8,719 nt of DNA from Pseudopedobacter sp043763845 (GTDB lineage Bacteria; Bacteroidota; Bacteroidia; Sphingobacteriales; Sphingobacteriaceae). Below are positions 6,452 through 8,719 of the stretch, in pieces. Every line of letters starts with the position of its first letter. Positions within the stretch are counted from its first letter, which is position 1. The position numbers and the translations under genes are program-made. The DNA lies in NCBI GenBank assembly GCA_043763845.1, contig JAYULE010000153.1:1-8719 (forward strand), in the 5' to 3' direction. Below the pieces are notes generated by a model. It saw only the letters and a list, made by a program, of their open reading frames with translations. It was not told the origin of the DNA and ran no database searches.

Positions 6452-8719
6452 TTAATTTTTCTGTAATGCTATTATTAATTGTGTATCTAGTATTTCTATG
6501 CTGTTTCCTGTGCTTAAATTTTCGACTAAAGTAAGGCTATTTGCCAAAGTTTCGGCGCAAATATATAATAAATTATCAGCCACCGATTGTACAATTAATG
6601 TATGTTTTTGAAGCTGAACCGTAATTCTATCGGTAACCTCTAAACCTAACTCTTTACGTAAATTTTGAATGCGGTTAATTACCTCACGAGCAATACCTTC
6701 GCTTTTTAACTCATCTGTTAAGGTAACATCTAAAGCAACGGTTAGTTTGCCTAAATTTGCAACTTGCCAACCCGGCACATCTTCGGCAATAATCTCTACA
6801 TCTTCGACTTCAATAACATAAGCTGTGTTTTGTATTGCTACGTTGCCATTCTGGGTTAAAATTTCTATTTGTTGTTGGGTAAAGTTTGATATAGCTTCCG
6901 ATACCAACTTCATATCCTTACCAACTTTTTTACCCAAAGCTTTAAAGTTTGCCTTAATTTTCTTTTTTATAAAACCGCTGGTATCGTTTATGTACGCTAT
7001 TTCCTTTAAATTTGTTTCTGATAAAATAAGCTCTTTTACCAATTCTACCTTAGCCTCAAATGTAGTATCTAAAACTGGCAATAATATTTTACCCAAGGGC
7101 TGCCTAACATTAATACCTACTTTTTTACGTAACGATAACACCATCGACGATATGTTTTGCGCCAGTTCCATTCGTTCTTCTAAATCAGCATCAACCAAAT
7201 TGGCGTTATATGTTGGGAAATTGGTTAGGTGTACCGATTCTTGATCTTCTTTTTTAGTTACCGAGTTTAAATCATTAAACAACCTATCGGCAAAAAATGG
7301 GGCAATCGGGCTCATTAATTTGGCTACCGTTATTAAGCAGGTATAAAGCGTTTGGTATGCCGATAATTTATCGTTATTGCCGGCTACATCGGTTTTCCAA
7401 AAACGGCGACGGCTAAGCCTTACAAACCAGTTACTTAAATGCTCATCTACAAAACTTTGTATGGCTCGGGCGGCTTTGGTAGGTTCAAAATCTTCGTAAA
7501 AACCATCAACCTGTTGGGTTAAGGTGTTTAATAACGACAATACCCAACGGTCTATTTCGGGGCGTTGGCTACTTTCTAAATCCGCCTCAGCGTAATTAAA
7601 TTTATCAATATTGGCGTAAAGCGTAAAAAAAGCATAGGTATTATAAAGTGTTCCAAAAAATTTACGGCGAACTTCGTCTAAACCTTCTAAACTAAATTTT
7701 AGGTTGTCCCAGGGCGATGCATTGCTAATCATATACCAACGGGTTGCATCGGCTCCGTAGGTGGCTATGGTGGTAAAAGGGTCGACCGTGTTGCCTAAAC
7801 GTTTCGACATTTTATTGCCATTTTTATCTAACACCAAGCCGTTTGAAACCACATTTTTAAACGCCACACCATCAGTTAACATTACCGCTATGGCGTGAAG
7901 GGTAAAAAACCAACCACGGGTTTGGTCAACACCTTCGGCAATAAAATCGGCCGGAAAAGCCGTTGCAAAACCATCGCCGAAAGGCAAATTAGGGTTAGCT
8001 GTATTTTTATTTAAACCCCACTGTGCGTAAGGCATTGCACCACTATCAAACCATACATCTATTAAATCTAGTTCGCGAAACATTTTTTCGCCTTTAGGCG
8101 ATACCAAAATAACATCGTCAACAAAAGGGCGGTGTAAATCTTCCAAACGGAAGTTTTGCGGCATAAATCCCGCCGTAGCGGATTTATCAATTTCATTATT
8201 TAGCTGCTCAATAGACCCTATGCAAATTTCTTCGCTGCTATCCAAAGTTCTCCAAATCGGCAAGGGAGTGCCCCAATAACGTGAGCGAGATAAATTCCAG
8301 TCTACCAAGTTTTCTAACCAATTGCCAAAACGGCCAGTTCCTGTACTTTCGGGTTTCCAGTTTATGGTTTTGTTCAACTCCACCATTCGCTGTTTTACGG
8401 CAGTGGTTTTTATAAACCAACTATCTAACGGATAGTACAATACAGGTTTATCTGTGCGCCAACAATGTGGGTAACTGTGTTCGTATTTTTTAACATCAAA
8501 GGCTTTGTTATCCTCTTTTAGTTTTATGGCAATAAGTACATCGGTAGGTTTAAAATCCTTTTCGGCCCGCTCGGCATCGCTATAATATTCTTCTTTAACA
8601 TACCGACCAGCAAAATCAGTTACCTCGTTAACGAATTTTCCTTGCTTGTTAACTAAAGGAAATTCGTTTCTTTTTTCATCAAACACCATTACCGATGGTA
8701 CGTTGTTTTCTTTAGCTGC
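6452..8719 (-). CDS. ileS: Isoleucyl-tRNA synthetase, C-terminal two thirds (5' end outside window)
   Basis: IleRS is a cytoplasmic class I synthetase that charges tRNA-Ile. The frame is open from the right edge (AAKENNVPSV precedes the first internal Met at 8687-8689), so that Met is not the start. The 755 codons here begin in the editing (CP1) region. They contain WNLSRSRYWGTPLPIW, DVWFDSGAMPYAQWG (about 8020-8060), GVDQTRGWFF (about 7905-7935) and the class I signature KMSKR (7799-7813), which binds ATP. An anticodon-binding helical domain follows (from about 7730 down to 7100). The last 200 or so residues match the eukaryote-like C-terminal extension (DUF5915 type) rather than the C-terminal zinc finger of E. 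coli IleRS. That type of enzyme is often less sensitive to mupirocin in known cases; for this one it is inference. The HIGH motif and about 380 N-terminal residues are missing because of the window edge. It is the first visible gene of the ileS-traR-lspA operon. Confidence 0.97.
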   Translation of the reverse strand, partial: AAKENNVPSVMVFDEKRNEFPLVNKQGKFVNEVTDFAGRYVKEEYYSDAERAEKDFKPTDVLIAIKLKEDNKAFDVKKYEHSYPHCWRTDKPVLYYPLDSWFIKTTAVKQRMVELNKTINWKPESTGTGRFGNWLENLVDWNLSRSRYWGTPLPIWRTLDSSEEICIGSIEQLNNEIDKSATAGFMPQNFRLEDLHRPFVDDVILVSPKGEKMFRELDLIDVWFDSGAMPYAQWGLNKNTANPNLPFGDGFATAFPADFIAEGVDQTRGWFFTLHAIAVMLTDGVAFKNVVSNGLVLDKNGNKMSKRLGNTVDPFTTIATYGADATRWYMISNASPWDNLKFSLEGLDEVRRKFFGTLYNTYAFFTLYANIDKFNYAEADLESSQRPEIDRWVLSLLNTLTQQVDGFYEDFEPTKAARAIQSFVDEHLSNWFVRLSRRRFWKTDVAGNNDKLSAYQTLYTCLITVAKLMSPIAPFFADRLFNDLNSVTKKEDQESVHLTNFPTYNANLVDADLEERMELAQNISSMVLSLRKKVGINVRQPLGKILLPVLDTTFEAKVELVKELILSETNLKEIAYINDTSGFIKKKIKANFKALGKKVGKDMKLVSEAISNFTQQQIEILTQNGNVAIQNTAYVIEVEDVEIIAEDVPGWQVANLGKLTVALDVTLTDELKSEGIAREVINRIQNLRKELGLEVTDRITVQLQKHTLIVQSVADNLLYICAETLANSLTLVENLSTGNSIEILDTQLIIALQKN

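Noticed and set aside
6825..7244. 139-codon plus-strand frame inside ileS
   Set aside because: It is antisense to the conserved IleRS anticodon-binding and C-terminal region, with no recognisable motif or start context.

Overview
The window looks like a chromosomal housekeeping segment from a member of the Bacteroidota. The evidence is an AT-rich sequence, start codons preceded by A-rich leaders rather than Shine-Dalgarno boxes, several close matches to the Bacteroidota -7 promoter motif TAnnTTTG, an isoleucyl-tRNA synthetase ending in the eukaryote-like C-terminal extension, and the gene order ileS / DksA-TraR-like / lspA. There are no rRNA or tRNA genes, CRISPR arrays, insertion sequences or phage genes that I can see.

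Left part (1-1348): a minus-strand ettA (energy-sensing ABC-F translation factor) runs off the left edge. Its reading frame is interrupted by one in-frame TAG at 838-840. The frame on both sides is clean and family-like over 385 codons, so this is either a very fresh pseudogene, a base error, or a read-through codon. A divergent intergenic spacer of about 190 bases carries a clear inverted repeat and a candidate clpC promoter.

Middle (1349-5281): a complete plus-strand clpC (847 codons) encodes the Hsp100 unfoldase that partners ClpP, and a strong hairpin terminator begins inside its stop codon. Then come a small plus-strand gene for a two-CxxC, zinc-ribbon-like protein of unknown function and, converging on it, a minus-strand BadF/BadG-type sugar kinase resembling N-acetylglucosamine kinase. 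The kinase has its own -7 promoter motif upstream.

Right part (5409-8719): a tightly packed minus-strand operon, ileS (5' end outside the window), a DksA/TraR-like transcription factor gene and lspA, has intergenic gaps of 2 and 1 bases and closes with a good intrinsic terminator. Its products link isoleucine charging, RNA-polymerase-level control of the stringent-response type, and lipoprotein maturation.

I did not find a new multi-gene system. The observations most worth a second look are the lone amber codon in ettA, the palindrome at the clpC 5' end, the uncharacterised zinc-ribbon-like gene, and non-standard residues in the kinase's nucleotide-binding motifs.
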